64,000 nucleotides of DNA, from the NCBI GenBank assembly GCA_950022655.1, contig OX465579.1:14173088-14237087 (forward strand). The letters run 5' to 3'. This stretch comes from Alentia gelatinosa. Its lineage: Eukaryota; Annelida; Polychaeta; Phyllodocida; Polynoidae. Below the pieces are notes generated by a model. That model did not search any database. It was not told the DNA's origin and saw only the letters and a list, made by a program, of their open reading frames with translations. The translations under genes and the position numbers were made by a program. This document shows, piece by piece, positions 39,301-54,300 of this stretch; the stretch's first letter is position 1; each line of letters starts with the position of its first letter.

Positions 39301-42300
39301 TGAAGTATATCAACCCATGAATGCATTACCTTATGGTACTAAATAAACTGTATGGAATATGAGGGCCGGGGTATCAACTATGGGGTGATACGATACATAT
39401 ATAGCATGTAAAACAGAATGGGTAAAAAGCAACCCCATTCTACACAATCACACTTACAACACATTTTACTATTTTATATGATACTATACTTTATCCTAGG
39501 TCACATATTGTTTTCTATATCTTGCGTTCCACCATCGGTGAGAGAAAACTATTCTCATTGAGTGCACGAGCACCATCACTCTCATACATGTTCATTTACA
39601 CATTCACTCACTGATTAACAAAGTAGCTAAAGGCATTAAGCCCTGGTGAATGTTATTTATCACTTCCTTATTGATACCGTTGAGACTAGTTAGGCCTGGC
39701 GTCCACCTACTACGATATGGCTCCGATATGGTCTACGATGCACCTCCCGATAAAAAATCAAAATCGCGTCGGAAGGTTACCTAATATCGGAGCAGTTGAC
39801 CACGTTTCTGCGATTAGACACCGATAAAACCCCCATACAATGCGTTGTGGATTGGCATGTCTAGATGTATGTCTACGATTTTGCACCTTTTGCTCCCGAT
39901 ATGGCACCGATACAAAATGTCAAAATCGGTGCCATATCGGGAGCTCTATGATTCTATCGTAGTAGGTGGACGCCAGGCCTAAGTATGCAAAACAGCTCGT
40001 CAATGACGACTATAATCTGTTCTGGATTATTGTTTTATTCTATTGCGTACAAGTTCGGGAGGGGATTCATCGGGGTGGGTCCAAGATTTCGGAAATTCTG
40101 CGTACATACATTGTAGATGGCCTCTATCCCTGCCACCCCAAAGGAACCCAACATAAATAATCAAATTGTGAATAAGCAAGATGATAAGATGAAGACACAC
40201 GCTTTGTATTTGTTGACAGGAAACGGCGATTCACGTTGCAGCCAAGGCGGGCCACACGATGGCAGTGACTCTACTGATGTCGATGAATGCTGACTTTGTG
40301 CTGGACAACGATGGCTACCATTTCCTGGACTATGCCATTCTCCTGGGACATAAAGACGTGGCCATTGCCATCATCTCACACGAGAGGTAAATAAAACATC
40401 TAATGATGAACACAGAATCATATAGAGCTGCATTGAGAATCTCATAAATACTTATATAGGACTGCATCGAGAATAGTATAAATACACCACACTCAACGAG
40501 TTTGGATGGGCCGCAATCGTCTACGAGGCTAAGCCGAGTGACGATTACGGCCCAACCAAACGAGTGGAGTATTGTGTATTTTACTATTCCAGTGCGGTTC
40601 TAGATTTATCTCACCCCTTTCTATGACATTAAACAATCATAATTTCAGAATAATTTGAATATACTTAGCAAATTCATATGACGTCATCTGAAATTCAATA
40701 TGCCACGGCCGTGGCGTAATACTGTCACTCTACGGGGTTATCGTTGAGTATTTCTTTTTAATGTTATTCCTATGGCTACCAGGGGTCAGATAAACACTAC
40801 TCCACAAGTTTGGATGGGCCGCAATCGTCTTCGAGGCAAAGCCGAGTGACAATTACGGTGCATTCTAACTCATGGAGTATCGTGTATTCTAGTGCTGTTC
40901 TGGATTTATCTCATCCGTTTCGCTGACATTAAATAGCATCACATTATCAGAAAAATTGATATTACTCCGCAAATCCAGTTGGTTAATGGCGTATGACGTC
41001 ATCTCATATTCACTCCACCATGACCATGGTATAGTATTGTCATTTTATCGGGGTGACGGTTGAGTATTCTTTTCTCACTTTATTCTTATGCCTAAACTTG
41101 TACCAGGGGTGAGATTAGAGTCTTTTCTATCACTGCACGAAACCTACCGCTTTACATATGTATGCGGTAGGGGTGGGGTTGGGAGGTCGCGGGTGGCAGG
41201 TCAGTGTTGGTGCATCCTCTAGCAACACCCACAGGACGGGGCGGGCCGCAATTTCTTTTTTTTTGGTATCATATATACGCCTGGCGTATATATATCGCAC
41301 AGAGTATGTTTTATCTTAAATACGCCAGGCGTGAAAGACTGCCAAGTCGCGTGCGTCTACATATGGAAACTGTCTCGTAGACGCCCGAAACGCAGACGCG
41401 TATAAGAGGTGTATACAAGTATAAACAAGCCATGATACAGCCGATACGTGCGTTATCGCGATGGCGTATATATGTGTAAAATGGTGGTTTTCGTGCAGTG
41501 TATGGAAAAGAAATTTATTGAGTTGGTTTTACTCTATAAGATAAACGATATGAATTTAGGAATACTTACGAGTTATGAAAAAATCGCTCACGAGCCATTT
41601 AAATATCCTTACAGAGTAGGATGATTTAATAGAAAAGAGACAAAGATTATTGTAGGGTGGGAGGGTGGATCCGAAAGCGGTTTGACATGCGCGTGGTCAC
41701 GTGACCGGGGCGTGAGGTGGCGTCCTTAGTTACTGAGTCCCTTCTGTCTCGCATTACCTGTAGCTGTATGCTCTGGGCATGATGAATACACACTACCTGT
41801 ATGTTTATTCTTGACACTTTGTATTAAGTGGATAACGAAATACTATACGGCGGTATATGTGCTATGGGAGAGTGGCAGCATGACAATATTGTAATAGAAG
41901 GATAATACTGTTGTGTGCTATCCGCGCCAAGGAAAGTGTTTTTAGAAGCAAGACCGATATTGGTTGAGCGATTACGATTCAATAAGAAACCGACATGTTT
42001 TGGTCAAAGTCGTCATTCTCTATGAGTTTGATGTGGAGTGATATGAAAACGGCGACAGGCAAGTGAATATCTCAAAGCATTCAAAGGAGTTGCCGAACGA
42101 CTGCTTTGACCAAAACAAGTTGCTTTCTGTATATATCTCACCCCTGTGGACAAAAAGAACAGAAAACAGGGAGAACGGACTACAATACCCATAGGGTCAT
42201 GGAGAACGAGTTTCCAATGTTAAGCCTTTGTGACAAAAATACCAGGGGTGAGATAATGAACTAACCTCAGGCAACAATGACCACGATCAGAGTGTCAGTA

Positions 42301-45300
42301 CCTTTTTTAAATATGATCCTCAGAATTCAATGGAATCTTTTGTAGTTTTTATGATTACTGTTTCCTATCTTAGCAGAAGACATTCTGTTATGAAGGATTG
42401 AACCCATCTAACAAGGGACCTATGGAAAAGGGTAAAACTGTGTTGGCCTTTTTATCGAAATCTTACTTCCTGACTTCCTTCCTCCATATAAAGACAAATC
42501 ACTTTGGGTAACGAGAATGCAAGAGAATGCAAGAAAGGCCATTATAAGATCAAGTCTTTCACCGTTCTTAGTTTTAAAAAGACACCTCCCAGGAGATATT
42601 GACTGACTGTGGTATGCACTGATGACGTGCGAGACTCAGTCAATATTTCATAGCAGTGAACCCCCGTGCATTTGCTCACCTATAGGGCATTTAGCCTATG
42701 AGCCATGGGGGCTGCCATGACGCCCCCCTAGTAGGTTTTCCTCACTAATGGAGGTGAAAAAGTAGGTGGTAATTGGGAAGTGTCACACCTCTAGTCTTGC
42801 TCACATGTGTATATAAAGTGTTCCATTTGAAAAACATTATGTCCTGGGTTTAATCAGTATCTTATACTGGTCTGGGATGGGTGTAGAGAGTCAAGGGAAC
42901 CATGGTAAAACATTGTAAGGCAGTTGAATTTCGTAAGAACAAAGAGCCAGAATATAGATCTGTCCCCCCATACAACTGGCCACCTAGTGACTGCTCCGTG
43001 AACTAACAATGGCTCTGTCCCCTATAGTCACTTTACATGTTCACATAATCCTCAAATAACAAAACAAACTGCTTAAGTCAGACCTTTAAACTTGATCAAA
43101 TAATATCATACTTACACCGATCGTATATCTATATGCAGTCTACTTAACTCCAGAATTTCATAATTATCCACCAAGTATTTCACCCGCAAGAGATATTTTT
43201 CCATTAAATCTGCTACAATAGGCCACGATGGGCTACGAAAATCCCAACATGTTGGATTTCATCGGGACCTCTAGGATTGGTGTTTTCAATCGCAGCCTAT
43301 AATGAGGTATCGTAGACGGAATCACAGAAACCGGTTTCAACTACCACCATTTTCGCTGACCTCACGATAGAATCGGTATGGTGTCGGGAAGGCAATTGTA
43401 AGGCCTATGGGGACCAGAATCGTGGGGGCAGCTAGGCTTTGGGCCTGGCCCCACTGGTGCGATGCGATTGTCGCCCCATAAACGCCCCCTTGGCGGGCTT
43501 TATGACCCCCTATGAAATCGTCACAACGCTAGTGGCGCTACCTTTGAAAAAACGGCAGCTGTTTCGAGAGACACCTAGAGTTTTCCTCTGACGTGTTCAG
43601 AACAGGCCGGACATGTGAAAGCTTCATGTATTCTCATTGTTCTAGAGGTGTTTATCTTCCTCCAACAGCCATCTCCTGCATAATGTGCATATACATGTAC
43701 CATACAACTCATTAGTGTAGGTCTCTAGAATTGTTTCATGTAGGAGATATATCTGGTATCTGAATACAATAGTGGATATTTTGTGATTGCTATCATCATA
43801 GCTTCAGTAAGCAGCAGATTGGCTTATCAATATAATTGATCATTGTTATTAATGATATTTCAACATCTAAGTGTTTTTCAACTCTATTTAATTGCAGATG
43901 GCGTGAGGCTATGGGTCTGCGGTCACAGGTCAACGCTTCCCCCATGATAGAGCTCGTAAAACATTTGCCTGAAGTGTCCTTGGTAACTATATTGGCTATG
44001 TGTTATGCCCAAATGTAATGTTAGCCATGAATTTAGATTCCACGTTCACGAAACACATATAAAAGCGATTTCCACAAGTATCTGATATGTACATAAAGTA
44101 TTAAGAGAAAATGTAGTTACTGATCCCGTAAGGATGGCCGTTCGGGGTCTTTTATATTACATATAGAATATGCCCCGGCGTCGGCGGCTGAGGTATTCAT
44201 CTATATTACAAAAGGTTGAGAATGGCATCCCTACAACGTCTTCTTCTTCTTCTTATTATATAGTTCTTATCATTCTTCTTATCATATACCTAAAACGCCA
44301 TTTCATTCGCGTTTTAAATCATCATATCCCATTCACTACGTCTCAGTGAGCCCGAACATTATTGATACTGCACCCGTAGCAGCGAATAGTATTTTAGAGA
44401 CGTCCGGCATAGGCATATAATAATACTATATACGATTTGCATTATTCCAGGCTGTCCTAGACCGCTGTCAGACACCATCAAGCACAGATGAAAAGGACAA
44501 GGATTTCTATGTGAGCTTTCGTGTATTTCCTAAAGATTCATATCTGTCTTTTGTATACTAGTGTTGGTGTTGCAAAAAGGGACAAGTATAACAACGGCGT
44601 TGTTTGTTTGTTTGGATAACTAAGTCGTTGCTTGAATGAAAGTATGTGCTTTATTATCCATCGTATACAAAGCCCCCATTGAAAATGTATGGGGACTCAC
44701 AACCACAACCCATTATATAAAACCTGTCAGATACCATAACTGTGGTATACGGATTCAAAGCTGTGGTAAACCGCCTCAAGACTATGGTATACGGGAAAAA
44801 TAGTCCCTTTGTGATATAGAGCAAAGAAATAGTGCCTGATGTTATACCCTTTGATATGGCAATTACTGGATTTAATCTATTCAAAATGATGGATAATAAA
44901 TGCAACAAACGATGGTTTTGTGGACAGGCGGCCATGAACCACTCGAGGTTGACGTCGTAATACACTCGCTATCGCTCGTGTATGGTGTGTATGGTATCAG
45001 TACGGCCATCGTAGAAACCTGACTAACTGCTCCGATATCAGCTACGGTAACTGGACCGATGGCACCATGGACCGATGGCACCTGGACTTATGGCACCTCT
45101 TCTCAGTTTTACCTGGACTGATGGCACCCGTGCCTGGACTGATGGCACCACTTGCCTAGACTGATGGCACCACCTCACTTTTTTTCCTGAAAATGGGAAC
45201 TACTTGATATATATAGTATGTAATATGCAATAGTTATGTATTTAACAGTATTGCCAGTTTAGTTTTCAAACAACTCATGACCACCATTTCATGACCACTT

Positions 45301-48300
45301 GGCCACGGAGACTACGGCTGCTACCGCGGCCGGCACCGAGGCGGCCACGGCCGGGGCTGAGGGGGACTTTTGATTGAGTGATATATACAATATAAACCTC
45401 TGTTCTTATAGGTATCTTATTATGATACATATCCACTCTAACTGTTAATGCTAAAGGTCAGGGATAAGTCAGAGTTTGCCCACCGTGTGGCCGGCCGGGG
45501 CCGCGGGTGGCCGGCCGTGACCATGTTTGACCGGCCGGAATCCCCGGCTGCCGATGCAGAGGGGCCCGGAGCCGGGGCTTTTGTTTTTTTAAATCATCAC
45601 GTAAATTCTCCTATCTATATGTGTATATAATATACCCGGCAGTTGAAAAGTGATGTGGACAGTATAATCTGGCAATAACCATCAGTCTAAGTAGTGGTGC
45701 CATCGGTCTAGGAAAAATGTTGCCATCGGTCCGAAGAGGTGCCATCAGTCCAGGTTCCATCGGTCCGTGGTGCCATCGGTCTAGTAATCTCAGCTACGAT
45801 ACCGAGGGGTCTAGATATAAAGAAAACTAACTGGAGAAGGAAATCAAGAAGGAAAGTTAGATTTGCATTGTAATATCTCAGCACCTTTCCATGTCCCCTA
45901 CCATGGACACAGGTAATATCTCTCAAACATTTTGGGCATCCTAAAATAGGAGGATATAATTATATCAACTATATGCAGATTATAGCTATATTGATGCCAT
46001 CCAGTGGTAAAATTGTCCTTGTTTGATTCAATGATATATGGTATGCCCCCTCCCTGGACCATTCCTGTGCACACCAATTCTATCCTTCACCATGTGTTAA
46101 TATTCACTCGAATCAATTATGATCACAATCTTCATTTTTCAATCCATCAGAAATCTAATATAACTTACATTTGATTTGTTTACTTTCCAAGTTTTAACGC
46201 CAAAGTGAGTGTGATTTTCAATTTCGTAACACTCCAGTAGGGATACTTATACATGTATGTACTATAATCTGTTTCTTTCCCCAAACATAAACATTGGGGA
46301 TGAAATGACTGTTTTGTTATAAACATCTAAATCTCATTCTTCTTCTATTACAGTACCACTACGACTTTCAGTATTTACAATCATCGACTTGTTTTTCGGA
46401 AGGTAAAAGCGAGGATAACGATGAGAGTGAAACGCCGATGTATGCCCTGAATGTAAGCCACACCATTCTCCACTTTCTATTACCGTCTATTCACCAAATT
46501 CCGTTATCATAAAGTGGGATTCACAGGGTATTTTTCTGAGACAAATCCTGCTGAGATTCTGTACACGAACACAATCTCTTCGTCTAAGTTATAACGTTCC
46601 ATTTTCCTGAGACCTGTTTTTTCCCCTTGCAATTGTTGGCGACATTTACCTCTAAAAATGAACAGAATCTCAAGAGATTTGAACCCTATGAGGTACATGA
46701 ATCCCACCGTGTTAATTCCACTTTAAAGGAATCTAGTCATATGGATGGTAATATGAACTATCAAAACATTGGCTGGGCCCAAATTGAAGCCCATCATAAA
46801 TGTCGGTCAGTAATTGATAAAGGGTTGTTTGATAATTTGATTTAAACTGCTTTACAATGTGGAGTTAACAATGTCAACCACATATCGCTAGGAACAGCTG
46901 TAGTATCTTTAATTAACTAAAAATACCATTCTATGATAAAGAGAATATATATTTGTTATACTTACTTATGTTATATGTTATATTTACTTATGGAATCCTT
47001 ATAACCATTTTTAGGTCGAATCTATTTAAAATCAAGGTATTACAGAATATTCGTAAACATTATGACGGATAATAAAACAACTTTGATCCATTTTTAACAG
47101 ATGATGGTGCAGTTTAACAGAGTAGAGTGTCTTTCTCATCCGGTCTGTGTCAATTTTCTCAGGATGAAATGGTAAGCGTTATATATGTGGTAAAAAGTGC
47201 ACATAAGGCCTGGCGTCCACCATCGCAGTCATATGTCTAGACATGCCAATCCACCACGCATTGTATGGGTTTTATCTGTGTCTAATCGCAGAAACGTGGT
47301 CAACTGCCCCGATATTAGGTGACCTTCCGACGCGATTTTGAATTTTTATCGGGGAGGTGCATTGTAGACCATATCGGAGCCATATCGTAGCAGGTGGACG
47401 TCGGGCCTTAATCGCTTTCATAATTAGAACCCATGTCATTTTCCTGATAATTAGATATAATGATCCCCAAGTGTTGTGGAACACATATCTAACTTAGAAA
47501 TCGGGGGTCACCGTGCTAGTTTGTGATTTATAGATCAATATTATCATAATTTTATATTAAAATATATAGAAATTCTAAAAAGTATTTTTTCACATAGTAA
47601 AACCCATGTCATTTTCTTCAAACTTTCACAGAATATAGTACATACATTATACTAGGTCCCCGTCCTAGTTTTTGAAGGGATTGAAGAAAACCATATTTTT
47701 CAGTACATTTCCTATGTAAATCATGCAAATATAAATTGGCCTATTTTACCTATTAAAATTGGATAAACGCGACAAAATGTTAAATTCCAAGAAAGCAGTT
47801 TTGACTAATAATTGGCATTATTTAAAAATCACCAGGTGGCGCCATTGTGAATTGTAGGATATGCCTTTAAAGCTCTGATTAGGTCAATATCCTGCTTTTT
47901 TTAGGCGAGCCTACGGGTTTTCTATCAACATGGCCAACATTGGTATCTACGTCATTTTCCTCATCGTTTTGACAATATACGTCACTGCATTGGACCCATC
48001 TCTACATACACACAGCTATGACGTATCCAATATTACTACAATACACAATTCATCAAAGAACTTTGCGTTCAGTGACCTGTCAAGAAGGGTAAGGAAATAT
48101 CTTTTCTGACATGTTTCTAAATCATTCAGCCTACTCTCTTTTAAAAAAAAAATCTATTCCTTTCTAGAAAATTTCACGTGAGATGAGCAACCACAAATAC
48201 CATTTTCATTGCATGTGCAATATATAGGGAACATAGCTATTGTTCTATGGAGGTGGCCATCTTTACCCCCGACGCCATCCAAAACACCAGGGGCCGGGAT

Positions 48301-51300
48301 CAATTATCAATGGATTTTATCCAAATATTTTCTAGGGCTTGCCATGAGGGAATTTTAGCCTTGTCTCAATATGATTACCTACAATATCTAAAAAACTATG
48401 TTTCTGGTAGAATCCGCTAGGAGTGTCTCCCGCACATAGAGACAGAGTGAACCAGACCTAGGCACGGAGACTGAAGGGCCACGAGAGTGAGATTCTCGTG
48501 CAGTATTTAACTGAATCCTTTTATTTATTTTGTGTTTCTCTACATAGATGTACTTCTAGATTTGTTTCTAGCTGTACAGAAAACATAATTTAGAACTCTT
48601 TTTTTTGAGAGAATGGAATGAGATCACATTTCGCTGGTAGTCGGTAAATTCGGTGTCACATGAAATAATGGTTGGGAACTAATTGATAGTTTCAGGTATT
48701 AATAGTAGGGGGCGCGACTAAGCCCGCACCACAGAGTACTCTGTGCCCTCACCCTATCAAATACGATGCGACAAAGTCGCTAGTATATAGATTAAAACAA
48801 CTGATAACAGTGGTTGCCCCTCGACTACAGTGGCACTATCTTACAATTTCCTGGCGGATTAAGGCGGAACTAGCAATCACTCTGTGCCCTATACCTATAT
48901 ATGAAACAGATGTAAAATAATAACATCCAAAGCGGGGAAACCTTTCAGCGATCCTTTTTAAGGATAGAAACAATTCTGGAATGCTCTTGGTTTTACCATG
49001 GCAGGAGGTAAAGCTGGGATACACATGAGAGACCATAACACAAAGCAAAATACCCTAAACTTTGAAATTTACGTCATACCAAGAGATCTTCTGTATTTTA
49101 TTCCAACAGATGCCATCGTTTCACAAAATAGGAATGCCTATTGTAATAGGATTTTGTGCAGTAAACATGCTGAAGGAACTTGTTCAGATGTTCCAACAGG
49201 TAGGTGTGAAATAGGCATAAATCCTTTTTTGTATTGATAGCAATATTTATATAGAACTGCATCAAGAATCATATAAATACGAAAATACTCCAGACATTTG
49301 GATGCGCTGCAATCGTCAGCAAGCCGAAGCTGAGTGACGATTGTGGCCCATCCAAAGGAGTGGAGTATTTATATAGAACTGCATCGAGAATCGTATAAAT
49401 AGACAATACTCCACGAGTTTGGCTGGGCCACAATCGTCAACGATTACGGCCCAGCCAAACTCGTGGAGTATTGTCCATTTTACAATTCGAGTGCGGTTCT
49501 GGATTTATCTTACCCTTTTCTATCGTTTAAATAACATCACAACTTCAGAATAATCAGAATATACTTAGCAAATCAACTACGCCACGGCCATGGCGTAGTA
49601 TTGTCACTTTACCAGGGTGATCGTTGAGTATATTTTTCTAATGTTATTCCTATGGCTAAACTTGTACCAAGGGTGAGATAATGTGCATCTTGCGATTCGA
49701 GTGCAGTTCTGACTTTATCTCACCACCTTTCAATGACATTAAATAGCATCGCAATATCAGAATAATTCAAATTCCTTAGCAAATCCAGTTAGGAGCGAAT
49801 AAATCTCCATGTTGATGTCTTATTTGTTCTATGAAATCCTGGCCGCTGATTGGCCAGTTCCTTATGACGTCATCTCCCATCCCCCCACCATGACCACGGC
49901 GCAGTATTGTCACTTTACCAGGGTGATTGTTGCTTATACTTTTTTAACGCCATTCATATGACTAAACTTGTACCAGGGGTGAGATATTTCCCATTTACTG
50001 AACAGAATCATATTTTTATTCATAATCATAATTTGTGTGTTTCTCATTCCAGAAGGGGAAATATTTTACCGACTTTAATAACGCCCTCGAGTGGTTGTTG
50101 TACACAACAACGGCCATGTTTATTGTGCCGACAACGTGGGGGGAGCTGGACCATCGTCAGTGGGAATGTGGTGCTGTTGCGGTTTTCATGGCGTGGTTTA
50201 ATTTCCTTCTTTATCTTCAACGGTAATTATCATATGAATATTTATTTCTGAATGGAGGAAACTACAGTTATAAAAAGCAATGCTAAACTTGGTTATACTG
50301 TGTTTTATTTAGAAATCTAACATACAAACTACGATGAAGATTATAGAGGAAACCTATGAAAGTTTACAGTCAGAGATCATATCCCATTGAGTTTGAATAG
50401 CATGGTAATTCACAAGGTGAAGTCGCGTGAATTATGTAGCGATTCAAACGAGATGGGATCAAGCTCTGACTCTAACCTTAAATAGGTTTCGGAATTTATG
50501 TCACACCTCACATTGGCTAATGGGCTATCATATATGACATAATCCCCCATTGCATACTTTTTTCTAAATACATGTACTCCATAGCCATTAAGTACAAGTT
50601 CCTAATGTTAAGTCTATGGTGAAGAAATACCAGGAGTGAGTTAAATGTACCTCTTGTGCACAGTGTACCTTATTCCTACAACGTACCCAACCAACAGTTT
50701 TTTCATTGACAACGATTCGCCTTCATGGGCGGTCTTCTATCGCTGCAAGTATGTTTGTTATATATAAAAATGATCTAAGGCGTTGTTCCACTCTCCTCTC
50801 AGATCTTTCGCGGCACTAGCGCTTGCTAATCTCTGCCTCAACCCAACGCTGGTTCCCTGGTATCTAAATAAGGACAAGAGAACCAGCTAAAATTTCAGAT
50901 TCAAAACAAGGCAACTGTCAAAAGTTTTAAAACTCGAAGAACTCATATATTATGAGTTGTGAAATGTGGGAATTGTTAAATGAGCCTAATAGACAATCTT
51001 GCTGTTTTGTGTTTAGTTCTAAACCACTTTATTATGTGAATCAACAATTGATTAGACTGTCCCTTCAAGTGAGCACATGTGTCATGTTTACAAAACAAAA
51101 CCCAATAACACATGAGGTGTTTTCCACTAAAGTAATCCCAGAGTCTGTGTCTGGTTTGAAATAACAAATGACAGAAATGAGTGTATATCCTTTATCATAT
51201 CAATATGTGTATCTCTATAGATAAATATAACACAAAATACTCCCCAAAGCTTTCAGAATTTAGGATATTCAAAAAAACTGGCGGATGGGACAGATTCTGT

Positions 51301-54300
51301 CTCAAACAGACAGGTCGGTGCAGGGATACAAGCGGCCGCAGGAAGTAAAGCGTAGGATATCTGCTAGGAGAGTGGCGTTGTTCGTAGATCCACACGATTA
51401 CTGCACAAAACAGCATACAGTCAAGAAAATAGTGGCATCATACACCATAGATGGGTAGTTCCAATATGTGGTACCCAAACTAGACAGAGAAGTCGCTTAT
51501 AGCACATTGAATACTCAAATAATCATCTATAATCCAGTTTAATTAAATGAATTATTGCTACCTTTACAGGTTTGATTTCTTCGGGATCTACGTAGTGATG
51601 TTTCTGGAGATTCTGAAGACCCTGGTTCGGGTTATAACTGTCTTCTCCATCCTCATCATTGCCTTTGGACTCTCATTCTACATGCTGCTCTCCAAGGAGG
51701 TGAGTCACTCGGTTTCTAATAAGTATCAGCTGCGTAGACGCATATCACAAAAGATATTCATAATTTTAACAACCACTGAACAAATATTGGCATTTATCAC
51801 GGTACCCTATCTTAAGGGCATTCTGTCATGTATAAAGCAATGATTACTGTAAACTGAAAATATTACTCTTTTCTAATTCCAGAGTCCCATATTCCAGAGT
51901 CCCATATTCCAGATTTCTAATTCATATCTCATTTTTTCATCGTACCAATATTGTTATAGTTTATTCTACTGAAATATGTTGAACTGAACTAGTCTAGATG
52001 TACAAATGGGATCTGTTTGCATTTTTTCATTTTATGCATCATCATCCAATTTACCTGGTTTTTTTTATTCATGCAGATAGAATGATTTTGAAGTGAATAA
52101 TGGAGAGACATATTGATATTAATATACATTACAATTTTACCTCACATTATGTAGGTGAGGATATATCATATATGTCTTTTCTCTATAGTTCATGGATTGT
52201 ATTTAGCATTATGTAGGGGTAAGATGGTAGACTGCTGAGTGTTATACTCAATAGAAACAGCTTTTGACTGGGCATTGCCAGCAATGTTTTTGGGTGGCAT
52301 TTTTCAATTTTGTATGCATAACTGCCGCCCGGCCAGCCTTTTTGGTGCATCCTAGTGGAACAGCTTTATAATAGGCTATTGGCCCCAGCCAATGGTCGGC
52401 AGCCATGAAGTGGGTGGTGATGGGGTTTTGGAGACATGGCGATGGGTCGTGGGTCAGCGGGGCTGGCAGTGAAGACATTATTCAACGCTATGAGCTGTTA
52501 CACTGAGCAGATCATCGCCTCCGATGTACAATTTGGGCTGGCATTTGTCACCAACGACCACAATGCCACAACAATACCGTCAGCCAGGGCTAGCGCTGGC
52601 TAAGTGGAATACCCACTTAAGACAGTTGTAGCTGTCCATTTATAAGGCTGCCCATCCGCACCTCCCGGTGCGCAGTGAATGTCGAGGTTGCTGCATAAAT
52701 TAGGGTCACGTGAAGTAGGGTTACACAGGCCACCAGAGCAGACGATTGCTACGACGAAATTCAAACGCCGATATCTTCAAAACGGTGCAGCCGATCTTGT
52801 TCATATTTGGTACGATTATAGGTTATATGTATACCTTACCCGTGTTAAAATCTCATAATTCCTACGGGAAGTGAAATTGCGCATTCGGTACGACATGTCC
52901 ATAGATGTCTTAGGCCTACGACAGTTTGGAAGACAAATTTACCCACGTGATCTTACTTTTTTCGTGACTATAGCACACCTCACACTGCCCTACGTGTTGT
53001 AGAGCGACGATAATTGTCCAACCCCCTAAAATATCGCGACTATAGCACACTCACAGCAAAAACATGTCGTGACTGAAAAACAGGGCCCTGGGGGTTGTTT
53101 TTCAGTCGAGAGGATCTCAACTTGAGATCCGCTAAGATCAATCCAAAATCCTGAGACCAACTTTGAGATCAATGGCGGAAAGTGTTGTTCAGATGTTGTC
53201 TCAAGTCTACACAGCTGATCTTAGGGGATCTCAACTCCAAGGATCTCAAGTTGAGATCCCTAGCCCTCAGTGTAGAGCTATCTCAAGTTCTATAGTGATC
53301 TTCCTGTGGTTTGAGTAAACCGGAGCCTCTAAATTGCCTATTGTCGCCCCAAACTGTTATGTCAAGTCCCTTGCTATACCTTTTGTGAACCAATGTCAAG
53401 TTGAGACCGATCTCAAGTTGAGACCGATCTCAAGTTGAAACTGACTTTGAGCATTACAGTAGGTTCAGCACAAACTAGCTGAGTGGTGCAGTGCCTTGTT
53501 TTTATGTTGCTTATCAATTGTCTCTCATGGTCATAATAACCACAATAAAACTATGAAATTTGGAATATACGTTTGCCAGGTTATCTATACACTTTGCTCT
53601 AAATATCTTTTAATTTTGATAAGTTTTAGCACCGGATAAAAAGGTTGAGACAAGTATCAACTGGTCTCAAGTTGAGACCGAAGTTGAGATCCTTTCACTT
53701 GAGATCCCTGAGATCATCTCAACTGAAAAACACCCAAAGCACCCCAAACGGTCTTATCTTAGTCTTAACTTGAGATCACCTCAAATGATCTCAACTGAAA
53801 AACACTTTCGATCTCAGCGGATCTCAAATGGACATGATTTCAACTGAAAAACGGTGCCCTGGATTATTCAATGATCCCCTGCTGTGTTCGGCTTACTTGT
53901 AGGAGACTCCAGCTCATCGGACTCCGGAGTTGTCGCTGATGAGGACCTTCATCATGATGCTGGGGGAGATTGACTACATTCCCATCTTTATGGACCCCCA
54001 GGCTGACGGTAGAGAGCGCCCTCTTCACTATGGAGGACTCCCCTTCATCTTTCTCATCGTCTTTGTTCTGCTCATGCCAATCCTCCTTATGAATCTACTG
54101 GTATGTATACATTTTTATTATCATACAGACTGATTTTGGGTCAGCAGTGCCAAAAGTCTTTCGGTGGTTCCTGACTCTAGATTGGTGACGGGAAATTGAC
54201 CAATGGAAACAGGCCTTATATCGGGCCTTCAAGCACCTATAGGGAGCCAAAGTGAACCCGCTGAAACCACAGACACCCACCTACAAAACATTGTTTCCGG

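Noticed and set aside
48998..49237. 79-codon frame overlapping exon 16
   Set aside because: Only the +1-shifted frame between good splice sites gives a membrane helix that joins exons 15 and 17 correctly.
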